A stretch of DNA of 64,000 bases from the NCBI GenBank assembly GCA_964641155.1, contig CAZXJO010000002.1, positions 186,001 to 250,000 on the forward strand, written 5' to 3'. Below are positions 1-7,989 of the stretch, piece by piece; position 1 is the stretch's first letter, and each line of letters begins with the position of its first letter. The notes beneath the pieces are model-generated. The model was not told the origin of the DNA. It saw only the letters and a program-made list of their open reading frames with translations, and ran no database searches. This stretch comes from DTCV01 sp964641155. Lineage in GTDB: Archaea > Thermoproteota > Thermoprotei_A > Sulfolobales > NBVN01. Made by a program: the position numbers and the translations under genes.

Positions 1-1
1 G

Positions 2-1111
2 GCCTTGGAAGTGTTAAGGGTTAATGAGAGGTTCGCTAACTCGCCTAACGTCATACGTGACGCTGACGGCAACCCAACAGGTGTTGTTAGGGAGGAGGTA
101 TTGGGTGAGATCCTCAGAGAGTTAAGGGAAGATCCACACCTACTTAGGGAGGACTTGAATAGAGGTATCAAGCACTTACTCAGCAACGGTGTGACGTCCG
201 CGGGCTTCGTGAACTGCAACTTAAGTGAGTTCCATGCGTTGCAGTTAGTTAAGCTTACTGACGGCTTACCTCTGAGGGTTAGGGTGTACCTAAGCAGTGG
301 ATGCGTTAACCTAGTAGACAGTTTGAGGGTCGTTAGGGGGTTAGGCGATGATTATCTGAAGGTGTTAGGCATTAAGGTGTTCGTAGATGGTTCCTTAGGC
401 GCCCGAACAGCACTGTTAAGTGAACCTTACCACGACGACCCAGGCAATTACGGAGTTCAGGTAACCTCGGATGAAGACATACGTAAAACCCTGCAGGTAG
501 CGGCTAAGTACGGGCTTCAAATCGCTATACACGCCATCGGTGATAAAGCCGTTGACATAGCTCTTAACGCCTACTCATCAGCTGGTAATGTAAGGGAAAG
601 CAGGCATAGGATCGAACACATGTCCTTGGTTAAGGAGGAACACTTAATTAAGGCGAAGGAGTTAGGGGTTGTGGCGGTGGTACAGCCCAGGTTCGTGATA
701 AGTGATTGGTGGGTGGTTGATAGGGTAGGGTCTAACAGGGTTGGGTACGTGTACCCGTTCGGCAAGATATGCAGCTACTTGATGACGGGGCTCTCAAGCG
801 ATGCGCCGGTGGAACCACCTAATCCGTGGGAGACGATATACGCGGCTGTTACTAGGGGTGAGTACGAAGGCGTACCTCTAAGCAAGTATACTAAGGGGGA
901 GTCCTTAGACCTACTAAGTGCCTTACACCTCCACACCTACGGCTCTGCCTACGCGTTATTCTTAGAGGATGTGGCGGGGACCTTAGAAGTGGGTAAGTAT
1001 GCGGACTTCATAGTAGTTAGAGAGGATCCCCTGATGCTAGACGTTAAAGGTTTAAGAAAAGTAAAGGTTTTGGAGACCTACGTCGGTGGTGTTAAGGTAT
1101 TCCCCACTTAA
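2..1111 (+). CDS. Amidohydrolase, YtcJ-like (partial, 5' end outside window)
   Basis: Metal-dependent amidohydrolase of the amidohydrolase_3/YtcJ family. The readable 368+ residues are the C-terminal two thirds of a TIM-barrel enzyme that is usually above 500 residues. Family landmarks are visible: KVFVDGSLGARTA near residue 125, AIHAIGDKA near 175 (metal-ligand histidine), RHRIEHMS near 205, a terminal SSDAPVEPPNPW segment, and a C-terminal beta-sandwich strand ending in VGKYADFIVV. The reading frame is open to the first base, so the TTG at position 5 is probably not the start and the N-terminal metal-binding HxH lies upstream. The natural substrate of this family is generally unknown. It converges on the next gene, with 21 nt between stops. 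Confidence 0.85.
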   Translation, partial: ALEVLRVNERFANSPNVIRDADGNPTGVVREEVLGEILRELREDPHLLREDLNRGIKHLLSNGVTSAGFVNCNLSEFHALQLVKLTDGLPLRVRVYLSSGCVNLVDSLRVVRGLGDDYLKVLGIKVFVDGSLGARTALLSEPYHDDPGNYGVQVTSDEDIRKTLQVAAKYGLQIAIHAIGDKAVDIALNAYSSAGNVRESRHRIEHMSLVKEEHLIKAKELGVVAVVQPRFVISDWWVVDRVGSNRVGYVYPFGKICSYLMTGLSSDAPVEPPNPWETIYAAVTRGEYEGVPLSKYTKGESLDLLSALHLHTYGSAYALFLEDVAGTLEVGKYADFIVVREDPLMLDVKGLRKVKVLETYVGGVKVFPT

Positions 1112-1132
1112 TCCTGCCCTCCCTACCGACGC

Positions 1133-1825
1133 TTAGAAGCTGAATGACTCACCAGGTCTCAGTATAATTACTTGGGTCCCTAGGTTTAACTTGTTGATGA
1201 GGCCCCTCAACTTTTCGGGCTCCGCCCTGATCAGGTCGAAGGTGCTGTAATGTATTGGGATTACGTACTTCGGCCTGATGAGTTCCACAGCTTTGGCAGC
1301 TTCCCTCACGCCCATGGTGTAGTGCCCACCTATGGGGAGTAAAGCGACTGTGATGTTATACAGTTCCCCGATGTAGGACATCTCGGCGAACAGGCCCGTG
1401 TCCCCGGAGTGGTAGATACTGCCTCCGGCCCCAGCTAGTACTACCCCTGTAGGGTCGCCCCTACTCGATGAGTGGTGCGCGGGCGTGAGTACGGACACTA
1501 TCTTACCTAACGTTATGGGTCCCCCGATGTTGGCACCTATAACCCTTTCTAGGGCACCTGCCTGTGCCCCAAGGTCGTTCGCGAGCTCGTATATGCTGAG
1601 CAGTTTAGCGTTCTTGAACCGTTTCAGCAACTCAACGGACTCCCCCACATGGTCACCGTGGTCATGAGTTACGACAATGTAATCAACGCTGCCTACGTGT
1701 TCGACGAATTCCTCAACTGACCTATAAGGTGATGATGGATTAGTGACCCAGGGATCGATCAATACCTTGACACCATCTAACTCTGCCAGCACACATGCAT
1801 GGCCGTACCAAGTAATCCCACCCAA
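1133..1825 (-). CDS. UPF0173-type metal-dependent hydrolase (metallo-beta-lactamase fold)
   Basis: A 230-residue protein that matches the UPF0173/YtkL group of MBL-fold hydrolases in length and motif order. It begins with ITWYGHAC and an IDPW strand, followed by the zinc-binding VTHDHGDHVG near residue 52, a HHSSS segment, HSGDTGLF near 140, GGHYTMG near 165 and a terminal IPIHYSTF histidine. These histidines and aspartates would hold two metal ions. The start is a TTG, chosen because the family normally begins directly at this first beta-strand. The substrate is not known for the family. It is transcribed divergently from the sugar-isomerase-like gene. Confidence 0.85.
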   Translation of the reverse strand: MGGITWYGHACVLAELDGVKVLIDPWVTNPSSPYRSVEEFVEHVGSVDYIVVTHDHGDHVGESVELLKRFKNAKLLSIYELANDLGAQAGALERVIGANIGGPITLGKIVSVLTPAHHSSSRGDPTGVVLAGAGGSIYHSGDTGLFAEMSYIGELYNITVALLPIGGHYTMGVREAAKAVELIRPKYVIPIHYSTFDLIRAEPEKLRGLINKLNLGTQVIILRPGESFSF

Positions 1826-1872
1826 AATAAACCCCCAATCACTACTACCAGCCTCGGATTTATTAACGTATT

Positions 1873-3174
1873 GTGCGAGGAGTTCAGCGGTGGGTTGATG
1901 TGGGAGTAGTTATCCCTCTAGCATCTAGGATTCATGGGAGTCACTACTATAGGCAACTGCTTAAACCTCTCGAAGACTTCTTCAGAAGCCGTGACTTTAA
2001 GGTCTTCGACGTGTTGGACTCTGAGGAGCTTATAGCCGATGACGTATTGAACGCTGTGAGGAGTTCTACACCAATACTTCTCGTACTTACTGGTGGGACC
2101 AGTAGGTTAGCGTGGAAGTTGTTGAGCGGGGGCAGTGTTAGAAGTGCTTTAATAGTTACGCACGGTGAGCATAATAGCCTCCCATCAGCTATCTCCATCA
2201 AGAACAGGGCTGATGCGGAAGGCATCCCAACGAGGATATACTTCTGCGAGAACCTGACCAGTAACTGCGGCGGTGTGCTAGAGGATGTGGTGAAGTTGTG
2301 CCGTACTGTTAACCAATTGTACGGTTTGCGCGTAGCAGTGATAAGTGATTCTGAGGAAGAATACCGAGAACTCTTCGAAGGTGTTACCGGTATGAGAACG
2401 TCATTAATAAGCTATGGGGAGTTGGAAAAGCTCCTTAACGAGGTCGGGAGTGGGGTTGGGGTAGATGAGTTGGGTGAGTTGAGAACTAAGTTAGAGGACG
2501 TATCCCAAGTTGATGAGGCCACCTTCAAAGACTCCACGAAGATTTACCTAGCTTTGAAGAAGTTGGTGAGTGAAAACGGCTTTGACGCAGTGGCCATAGA
2601 CTGCTTCCCATACCTAATAAAGTATAGGATCACTCCCTGCCTGGCCGTCTCCCTACTCAACGATAAGGGGATCCCCACCGCATGTGAAGGTGATTTGAGG
2701 TCACTGCTGCTCATGATCCTCGCTAAAGCCTTAGGTGGTTGGCCTGCATGGATCGCGAACACGTCATCAGTTATTGGTAGCCGCCTGGTGCTAGCCCATT
2801 GTACGGTGGCAACTAAGTTAGCATATCGATGTGGACTCATAACGCATTTTGAGTCCAACCTACCTTACTCACTCTCATGTAGGCTGCCTCCAGGCACGTT
2901 CACTCTGGCAGGCATTGACAGGGAGTTCACGACTTTAGCCACCCTTAAAGTGAAGTTGATTGATAGCGGATCCCTATTCGATGGGATGTGTAGGACTCAG
3001 GCCGTAGTTGAGTCTGAGGTCGACCTAAGGCAATTCCCAAACGTAGCCGTAAGCAATCACCACGTGTTAATGCCTGGGGACTTAAATCCGGTGCTAAAGG
3101 ATGTGGCGTACATGCTTGGCTTAGACTTCATGACTTATGAGTCGGTAATCAAATATCTGAGTGGGGGGTTATGA
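1873..3174 (+). CDS. L-fucose/L-arabinose isomerase-like protein
   Basis: A 433-residue protein with the overall layout of the L-fucose isomerase-like superfamily: N-terminal Rossmann-like domains followed by a C-terminal domain. The best signature is around residues 240-290, where IDCFPYL is followed by CEGDLRSLLLMILAKAL and WIANTSSV, matching the metal-binding Glu/Asp region of these isomerases. A HCTVATKL histidine segment follows. A ketose/aldose isomerase role is likely but the sugar cannot be named. The listed start is GTG 1873; a GTG at 1900 preceded by GGTGGG fits the family start better. It overlaps the RpiB-like gene by four bases (ATGA), so the two are probably translated together. 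Confidence 0.7.
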   Translation: MRGVQRWVDVGVVIPLASRIHGSHYYRQLLKPLEDFFRSRDFKVFDVLDSEELIADDVLNAVRSSTPILLVLTGGTSRLAWKLLSGGSVRSALIVTHGEHNSLPSAISIKNRADAEGIPTRIYFCENLTSNCGGVLEDVVKLCRTVNQLYGLRVAVISDSEEEYRELFEGVTGMRTSLISYGELEKLLNEVGSGVGVDELGELRTKLEDVSQVDEATFKDSTKIYLALKKLVSENGFDAVAIDCFPYLIKYRITPCLAVSLLNDKGIPTACEGDLRSLLLMILAKALGGWPAWIANTSSVIGSRLVLAHCTVATKLAYRCGLITHFESNLPYSLSCRLPPGTFTLAGIDREFTTLATLKVKLIDSGSLFDGMCRTQAVVESEVDLRQFPNVAVSNHHVLMPGDLNPVLKDVAYMLGLDFMTYESVIKYLSGGL

Positions 3175-3614
3175 GCGTGAAGGTTGCTGTAGGGTCGGAT
3201 GATAACTACTATATAGCTAATTACGTGGTGAATTACTTGAGGTCCAAAGGATTCGACCTCATCCTGGTTGGTAGCCTTAAAAGCGGTAAGCAAGAGCCTT
3301 GGCCTAGAGTAGGTTACGAGGTCGGTAAGCTGGTCGCGTCTGGCGAGGTCAAGTACGGTGTAGTCATATGTTATACGGGTACTGGGGTGTCAATAGCCGC
3401 TAACAAGGTTAGAGGTGTGAGGGCTGCTTTATGCGTCGATGCTAAAACAGCTCAAGGCGCTAGGCTTTGGAACGATGCTAACGTGCTAGCTCTAAGCGCT
3501 AGACTTCTCTCGGAGGAAGTGGCTAAGGAGATAATAGATGCGTGGCTCTCTGTTGAGAGTCCAGACCCGTCGGAGGTACCCAACATAAGGCAGCTTGATG
3601 AGTTCTGCTGTTAG
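3171..3614 (+). CDS. rpiB: Ribose-5-phosphate isomerase B / LacAB-type sugar-phosphate isomerase
   Basis: A 147-residue protein of the RpiB/LacA/LacB family, which interconverts aldose and ketose phosphates. Visible motifs are the N-terminal VAVGSDD strand, the active-site CYTGTGVSIAANK near residue 65 (catalytic cysteine followed by the phosphate-binding glycine loop), and RAALCVDAKTAQGARLWNDANVLAL, which carries the characteristic N-D-A-N-V-L segment. Length is normal. Its ATG overlaps the stop of the upstream isomerase-like gene, so the pair forms a two-gene sugar-isomerase unit. Whether ribose-5-phosphate or another sugar phosphate is the substrate cannot be told from sequence. Confidence 0.88.
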   Translation: MSVKVAVGSDDNYYIANYVVNYLRSKGFDLILVGSLKSGKQEPWPRVGYEVGKLVASGEVKYGVVICYTGTGVSIAANKVRGVRAALCVDAKTAQGARLWNDANVLALSARLLSEEVAKEIIDAWLSVESPDPSEVPNIRQLDEFCC

Positions 3615-3644
3615 AACTTCAGAGATTGAGTGGCTGGTAAGCGC

Positions 3645-4811
3645 TCACAACTTTTTCCTTAACATGTAGAGTAGTGGCAGACCTAAGGCGGAAGATAGTG
3701 AGAGGATCCATAAGCTCATGTCGTAATTACCTGTTAGGTCGTAGGAAATGCCACCGATTAATGGTCCCACAAACATTGAGACTGTGGAAGCCGTTAGGAG
3801 TAGGCCGTAGTTACTTCCCAGGTATTTAGAACCCCACATTGATGCTGCTATCAAAGGTGTTAAAGCTACGTTGGTGCCGTGGACCAGCCCCACCACAGAC
3901 GATCCTAGATACGCTAACGCCAAGGTCCTGTAAGAAGGGAATAGTACTACGTTTAACGTGGAGACCAAGTAAACAACCATTAATATCTTGGGTATCCCCA
4001 AACGTTCTGAGAGTCCTCCTATCGCTATCCTGCTTAAGAAGTTCGTTACCGAGTAGATGCTGACCGCCAACGCGGCCATTAACGGGGCAACCCCTACGTA
4101 CTGAACCATGAAAGGCGTCAGGTGGGAGATAGCGAACCCGTCTATCAGGCTCGTGAAGAATATCATCAACCAAGCCGTGTAGAAGACCTTACTCCTGAGG
4201 AGATCTAACGGACTTGCAGTGCTGGATGAGGGGCTCTCATAGCATTCAGGTTCGTCGATGACTAAGGTGGCAACAACCATCACCGCTAACGACACCAGAC
4301 CCAATACCAATGAAGAGGTTCTCCATCCAATATGGGAGATTAGGTATGATGTCATGGGAGCTAGAACTAACGTCCCTAAGCTGTAGCCGGCGGATGTGAG
4401 GCCCGCTGCCAGCCCTCTGCGGCTGTTGTAGTACCACTTAACGCTTAAAGTGACTGCTAAGACGTACCCTAAGGCATGACCTATACCGTAAATGCCTGCG
4501 TACGATATAGTTAGTGTGAGCATGTCGTAGGAAAACGCCATTAAAATTAGGCCTAAGCTTGAGGCAACAGCGATTACTAATAGGGTTGGGCGGAGACCTA
4601 TTTTAGATTTAATGTAGTCGATCCCTAGGAAACCAACTATGTTTGTGAAGGACATTATGCTGAATGGGAGTACAGCCAACGATCTCGGGATCATGAATTC
4701 CGCTTCAATAGATGGTACTAACACGGACCAAGCGTGTTTGAAACCTAGTAGGAAGTTAATTAGTACGCAAAGACTGAGTATTAGGGATGGGTTACGCCTT
4801 AATTTCATCAT
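3645..4811 (-). CDS. Major facilitator superfamily transporter, OFA-like
   Basis: A 388-residue polytopic protein with about 12 hydrophobic helices in two halves, typical of the MFS. The first half has a long helix-rich N-terminus and a loop with basic residues (YIKSKIGLRPT) between helices 2 and 3, the usual MFS A-motif position. GIYGIGHALGYV and GLAAGLTSAGYSLG resemble the oxalate/formate antiporter-like (OFA) branch of monocarboxylate carriers. It lies 12 bases downstream of the DapA-family lyase on the same strand, so it may import or export the substrate or product of that enzyme. The substrate is not identified. Confidence 0.8.
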   Translation of the reverse strand: MMKLRRNPSLILSLCVLINFLLGFKHAWSVLVPSIEAEFMIPRSLAVLPFSIMSFTNIVGFLGIDYIKSKIGLRPTLLVIAVASSLGLILMAFSYDMLTLTISYAGIYGIGHALGYVLAVTLSVKWYYNSRRGLAAGLTSAGYSLGTLVLAPMTSYLISHIGWRTSSLVLGLVSLAVMVVATLVIDEPECYESPSSSTASPLDLLRSKVFYTAWLMIFFTSLIDGFAISHLTPFMVQYVGVAPLMAALAVSIYSVTNFLSRIAIGGLSERLGIPKILMVVYLVSTLNVVLFPSYRTLALAYLGSSVVGLVHGTNVALTPLIAASMWGSKYLGSNYGLLLTASTVSMFVGPLIGGISYDLTGNYDMSLWILSLSSALGLPLLYMLRKKL

Positions 4812-4823
4812 TGATCATCGGGG

Positions 4824-5741
4824 CTAATTAACCTTCGAGACGCCGAGCTTGTTTAACACGCTTTTGAGTTCTTCAACCTCTTTCGGTGTTAGGGATGGGA
4901 GGGGTTTGCGTACAGGGCCTGAGGGGAGTCCGATGATTTTAAGAGCCTCCTTACATGGTGCAACGTATCCGGGTTCGTATTCGAAGAATTTGAAGAGCTC
5001 CTGCAGCATTAGGTGGATTTCGAAAGCCTCCTTGTAGTTCCCCCTGACGTATTCATCGTAGAGCCTTACCATCTGCCTGGGTACTACGCATGCAGCTGTT
5101 GAAAATACCCCGCGACCACCGATGCATAGCGTCGAATAGAACTGACTGTCAATACCTGTGAGCACTGATATCTTATGCCCCACCAACCTTATGATCTCGG
5201 ACGTCTGGCCTATGTCACTGTTGCTTTGCTTCATACCTATAACGTTATCCAGTGAGGCTATCTCAGACATCAGCCTGGGGGTTATGTTGTGGCCCGTATA
5301 TGCTGGGTTATTATAAACAATTAAAGGTAGTTCGGATCCTTCCGATAGTTCCTTATAGAACTCGAACAAGGACTCCGGGGGTAACTTGTAGTAGTACGGC
5401 GGTGTGGATATGACTCCGTCAGCGCCTACGTCGGTAGCATGCTTCACATACGTTAACACCTCTTTGAGATTGCAGGAAGATACGCAAGCTATTACTGGGA
5501 CGTTGGAAGGTGTTACCTCCCTAACCGCTTCAAGGACTTTAAACCTCTCCTCAGGTAGTAGGTGGGGGAACTCACCGTTCCCGCCTGTGGTCATAATGCC
5601 GTGCACTCCGCTGTCAATTAGGTAACTGGTGAGAGTCTTCAACCCATTAACATCTAATTCGTAGTTATCCTTAAAGGGGGTTATGATAGCAACAATCACG
5701 CCCCTTAAAGATTCATTGGTTAGCACCATAACGTGGACCAC
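4824..5741 (-). CDS. DapA-family Schiff-base aldolase/lyase
   Basis: A 305-residue TIM-barrel enzyme of the DHDPS/N-acetylneuraminate lyase family. The catalytic lysine is in VIGMKQSNSD and the conserved tyrosine in LIVYNNPAYTG. The usual G-T-T-G-E substrate-binding motif is here TTGGNGE, so the carboxylate-binding loop differs from true DapA. No lysine-biosynthesis genes are adjacent; an MFS carrier, cupin, FAH enzyme and sugar isomerases are. A role on a 2-keto-sugar acid or similar 2-oxoacid is therefore more likely than diaminopimelate synthesis (inference). The listed start is GTG; an ATG four codons in is equally possible. Confidence 0.8.
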   Translation of the reverse strand: MVHVMVLTNESLRGVIVAIITPFKDNYELDVNGLKTLTSYLIDSGVHGIMTTGGNGEFPHLLPEERFKVLEAVREVTPSNVPVIACVSSCNLKEVLTYVKHATDVGADGVISTPPYYYKLPPESLFEFYKELSEGSELPLIVYNNPAYTGHNITPRLMSEIASLDNVIGMKQSNSDIGQTSEIIRLVGHKISVLTGIDSQFYSTLCIGGRGVFSTAACVVPRQMVRLYDEYVRGNYKEAFEIHLMLQELFKFFEYEPGYVAPCKEALKIIGLPSGPVRKPLPSLTPKEVEELKSVLNKLGVSKVN

Positions 5742-5786
5742 GTTAATACTGCAGCATAACTTAAAATATCTTTAGCTTTATATGGT

Positions 5787-6530
5787 TTGGGTGATGTTTT
5801 GAGGGCGGCTGAAGTAGCTACGCATGCAGTGGTTGTAACGCTTCTTGTGTTACTGGCTTTGAGCAACGTCTACTATCCGCAGTACACGTTCTTCACGTTG
5901 ATGACCTTCATAGGATTCATAACTGTGGTAGTGTACTTCAGCGTTAGGGCTTCTAGGAAGCCGCCAAAGCTCTTCGACGTAGTTGCTGAGGAGGTTAAGC
6001 AGGGTGATGTCCTGCTGGAGGTCGATAACGAAGAGGTGACGAAACTTCTTGAGAAGGACTTCATTTTGATGGATGATATAAGGAAGCAGAGCTTTAAGGC
6101 ATTGATCGAGTCGTTCAGCATAATTCTGGTGTTCGTGTGGTATTTCGCGTTCTTCTACTTCATACTACCTATTTTCGCACGTGCGGAACCTTTCGTGAAA
6201 CTCGCTGTGTACTTAGTGGGTTACCTAGTACCTTACGTTGCATACGTGTCCATGGACATAATCCCGAGGAAGGTTGGGAGGACTATCACCTACGTTTTAA
6301 GGGGGTATCAAATCTACGAGAAGGGAATAGTCTCAAGCAGTCAATACATAGTCATTAAATTCCCTTTAAGCAAGGAGTACGTTGTAAAGGAGTTTAGTAG
6401 GAGGAAGTGTGTGGAACTCTCCAAGAAGTTTAAGGGGTACAACGTAAGGTTCTTACTGTACGCGAAGAACCTACCAAAACTTACTGAAATCATAAGTAAC
6501 TACGGCAAAGCTGAGTTAATACCCGGTTAA
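5787..6530 (+). CDS. DUF2208-like archaeal membrane protein, copy 1
   Basis: A 247-residue protein with two hydrophobic helices near residues 10-55, a charged cytoplasmic segment (about 60-100), two more helices (about 108-160) and a soluble C-terminal domain with KFPLSKEYVVKEF and RFLLYAKN. It resembles the DUF2208 family of archaeal membrane proteins, whose function is unknown. A paralogue sits at 17560-18297 and shares YYPQY after helix 1, VWYFAFFYF/AWYYVYFN, GYxxPYV and the KFPLSxEYVVK segment. The start is TTG 5787, with a second TTG at 5799 closer to a GGGTGAT ribosome-binding sequence. Confidence 0.7.
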   Translation: MGDVLRAAEVATHAVVVTLLVLLALSNVYYPQYTFFTLMTFIGFITVVVYFSVRASRKPPKLFDVVAEEVKQGDVLLEVDNEEVTKLLEKDFILMDDIRKQSFKALIESFSIILVFVWYFAFFYFILPIFARAEPFVKLAVYLVGYLVPYVAYVSMDIIPRKVGRTITYVLRGYQIYEKGIVSSSQYIVIKFPLSKEYVVKEFSRRKCVELSKKFKGYNVRFLLYAKNLPKLTEIISNYGKAELIPG

Positions 6531-6586
6531 CGATGTCCGGAAGTTTTTAATTCGCAGTTAACAAAATAGAGTAGGGGGTCCGTAAA

Positions 6587-6985
6587 TTGAAGGTAGTTAA
6601 GTTCTCAGATGCGGCTGAATTCCACCACCCAGAAAACCCGCTGCGCAGGGTTAAGATCTTCGGAAATCCGGCATTACTCGGGATTAAGAATATGAGCATA
6701 GGGATGGGTATAATGGGACCCGGCGTCAGGGTACCGCTCCACAAACATGACTGCGACGAGATGATGTTTGTACTCCACGGTGAAGGGAAGTGGTTCTCGA
6801 GGAATGAAGAATTCGTTGTCGGCCCCTACACCGTAATATATGCTGAAGCAGGGGAGGAGCACGGGTTCGAGAACACTTCAACTTGTCAGACATTGGAGTT
6901 CCTATTCGTCTACTCACCGCCTGGCGGTGAGGAGCCCATATTCAAGAACTTTGTTAAAGTGAAGGAATTCAGCTATAAAGCGTAA
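6587..6985 (+). CDS. Cupin-domain protein
   Basis: A 132-residue single-domain cupin. The metal-binding motif 1 is visible as PLHKHDCDEMMFVLHGEG near residues 50-67 (two His, one Glu), and motif 2 as YAEAGEEHGFENTS near 86-99 (third His). Such small cupins act as isomerases, dioxygenases or sugar-binding sensors, and sequence alone does not decide. It starts with TTG, preceded by a GGGGGT ribosome-binding sequence. It lies between the DUF2208 gene and the FAH-family gene and could act in the same small-molecule pathway. Confidence 0.85.
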   Translation: MKVVKFSDAAEFHHPENPLRRVKIFGNPALLGIKNMSIGMGIMGPGVRVPLHKHDCDEMMFVLHGEGKWFSRNEEFVVGPYTVIYAEAGEEHGFENTSTCQTLEFLFVYSPPGGEEPIFKNFVKVKEFSYKA

Positions 6986-7023
6986 GGGACTTAACTCCCG
7001 TAATGAGCGGGATTAAAATAATT

Positions 7024-7033
7024 AATTTTTTAA
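7024..7033 (+). promoter_or_regulatory. Probable TATA box of the FAH-family gene
   Basis: An A/T-rich TTTTTTAAG element is centred about 25-28 bases before the GTG-ATG start of the FAH-family gene. No clear ribosome-binding sequence lies between, which would fit leaderless transcription starting at or next to the initiation codon. Confidence 0.4.
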
Positions 7034-7055
7034 GAACGCCTACCATTAACTCACG

Positions 7056-7940
7056 GTGATGCGATTGAAAGTAGCACGATTCAGGGTTGGGAGCTACGTT
7101 GATTGGGGCGTAGTGGTTGGTGGGGACAACATCTGCGATAGACTATATTTGAGCAGTCTGTGCGGTTTGGAACTCCCCAAAGACGTAGTTCAGTTCCTAA
7201 CAAGTGATGAACTACTCGTTAAAGTGATGGGGGCCTTAAGCAAAATCGAGCCAGATAATTGCATCAGTTTAAGTAGCGTTAAGCTGCTCTCACCAATACC
7301 AAAACCATCTAAGATGGTGTTCATAGGTTTAAATTACTCTGACCATGCGAAGGAGGTGGGGGCTGAAATCCCTAAAGAACCCGTAATATTCTTAAAACCA
7401 CCTTCAGCGCTGGTGGGTCCTTACGACGACATAGTCCTCCCGAAGCGCTCTAAGAAGGTGGACTATGAGGGTGAGTTAGCTGTAGTGATCGGTAAGAGGG
7501 CGAAAAACGTTGGCAGGGATGAGGCCCTTAACTACGTTTTGGGGTACATGGTCATGAATGATGTGACCGCAAGGGACGTTCAGAAGGCCGTGAGTCAGTG
7601 GGATAAGGGTAAGGGCTTCGACACCTTCGCACCATGCGGTCCCTGGATTGTTACAGCTGATGAGATACCGGACCCTCACACGCTGAGAATTACTACTAAG
7701 GTGAACGGCGTTGTTAAGCAGGACTCAGGCACCTGGAACATGATATTTAAAGTCCCTGAGCTAATTCAGGACATAACTGAGGTTATGACTCTAGAGCCAT
7801 GCGATGTCATATCTACGGGCACGCCGGGTGGGGTCGGTTATGTTAAGGGGGAGTTCTTAAGTCCAGGGGACGTTGTTGAGGTATGCATAGATAAGATAGG
7901 GTGCATCAGGAATAAAGTAGTTGCGGGGACACGTCAATAA
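7056..7940 (+). CDS. Fumarylacetoacetate hydrolase (FAH) family protein
   Basis: A 294-residue protein with a small N-terminal domain and a C-terminal FAH fold. Key motifs are GLNYSDHAKEVG near residue 90, IFLKPPSALVGP near 110, and YEGELAVVIGKRAKN near 138 with the metal-binding glutamates (YEGEL). GYMVMNDVTARDVQ and STGTPGGVG follow. Family members hydrolyse or dehydrate 2-keto acids such as fumarylpyruvate, or 2-keto-3-deoxyarabinonate in Sulfolobus. The neighbouring DapA-family lyase, cupin and isomerases favour a sugar-acid or 2-oxoacid role (inference). Start is GTG 7056 immediately followed by ATG. Confidence 0.85.
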   Translation: MMRLKVARFRVGSYVDWGVVVGGDNICDRLYLSSLCGLELPKDVVQFLTSDELLVKVMGALSKIEPDNCISLSSVKLLSPIPKPSKMVFIGLNYSDHAKEVGAEIPKEPVIFLKPPSALVGPYDDIVLPKRSKKVDYEGELAVVIGKRAKNVGRDEALNYVLGYMVMNDVTARDVQKAVSQWDKGKGFDTFAPCGPWIVTADEIPDPHTLRITTKVNGVVKQDSGTWNMIFKVPELIQDITEVMTLEPCDVISTGTPGGVGYVKGEFLSPGDVVEVCIDKIGCIRNKVVAGTRQ

Positions 7941-7989
7941 CGACCCGCCCACGGAAAACCTCCATTAAAACAGATTTAGTGATTGTTGG

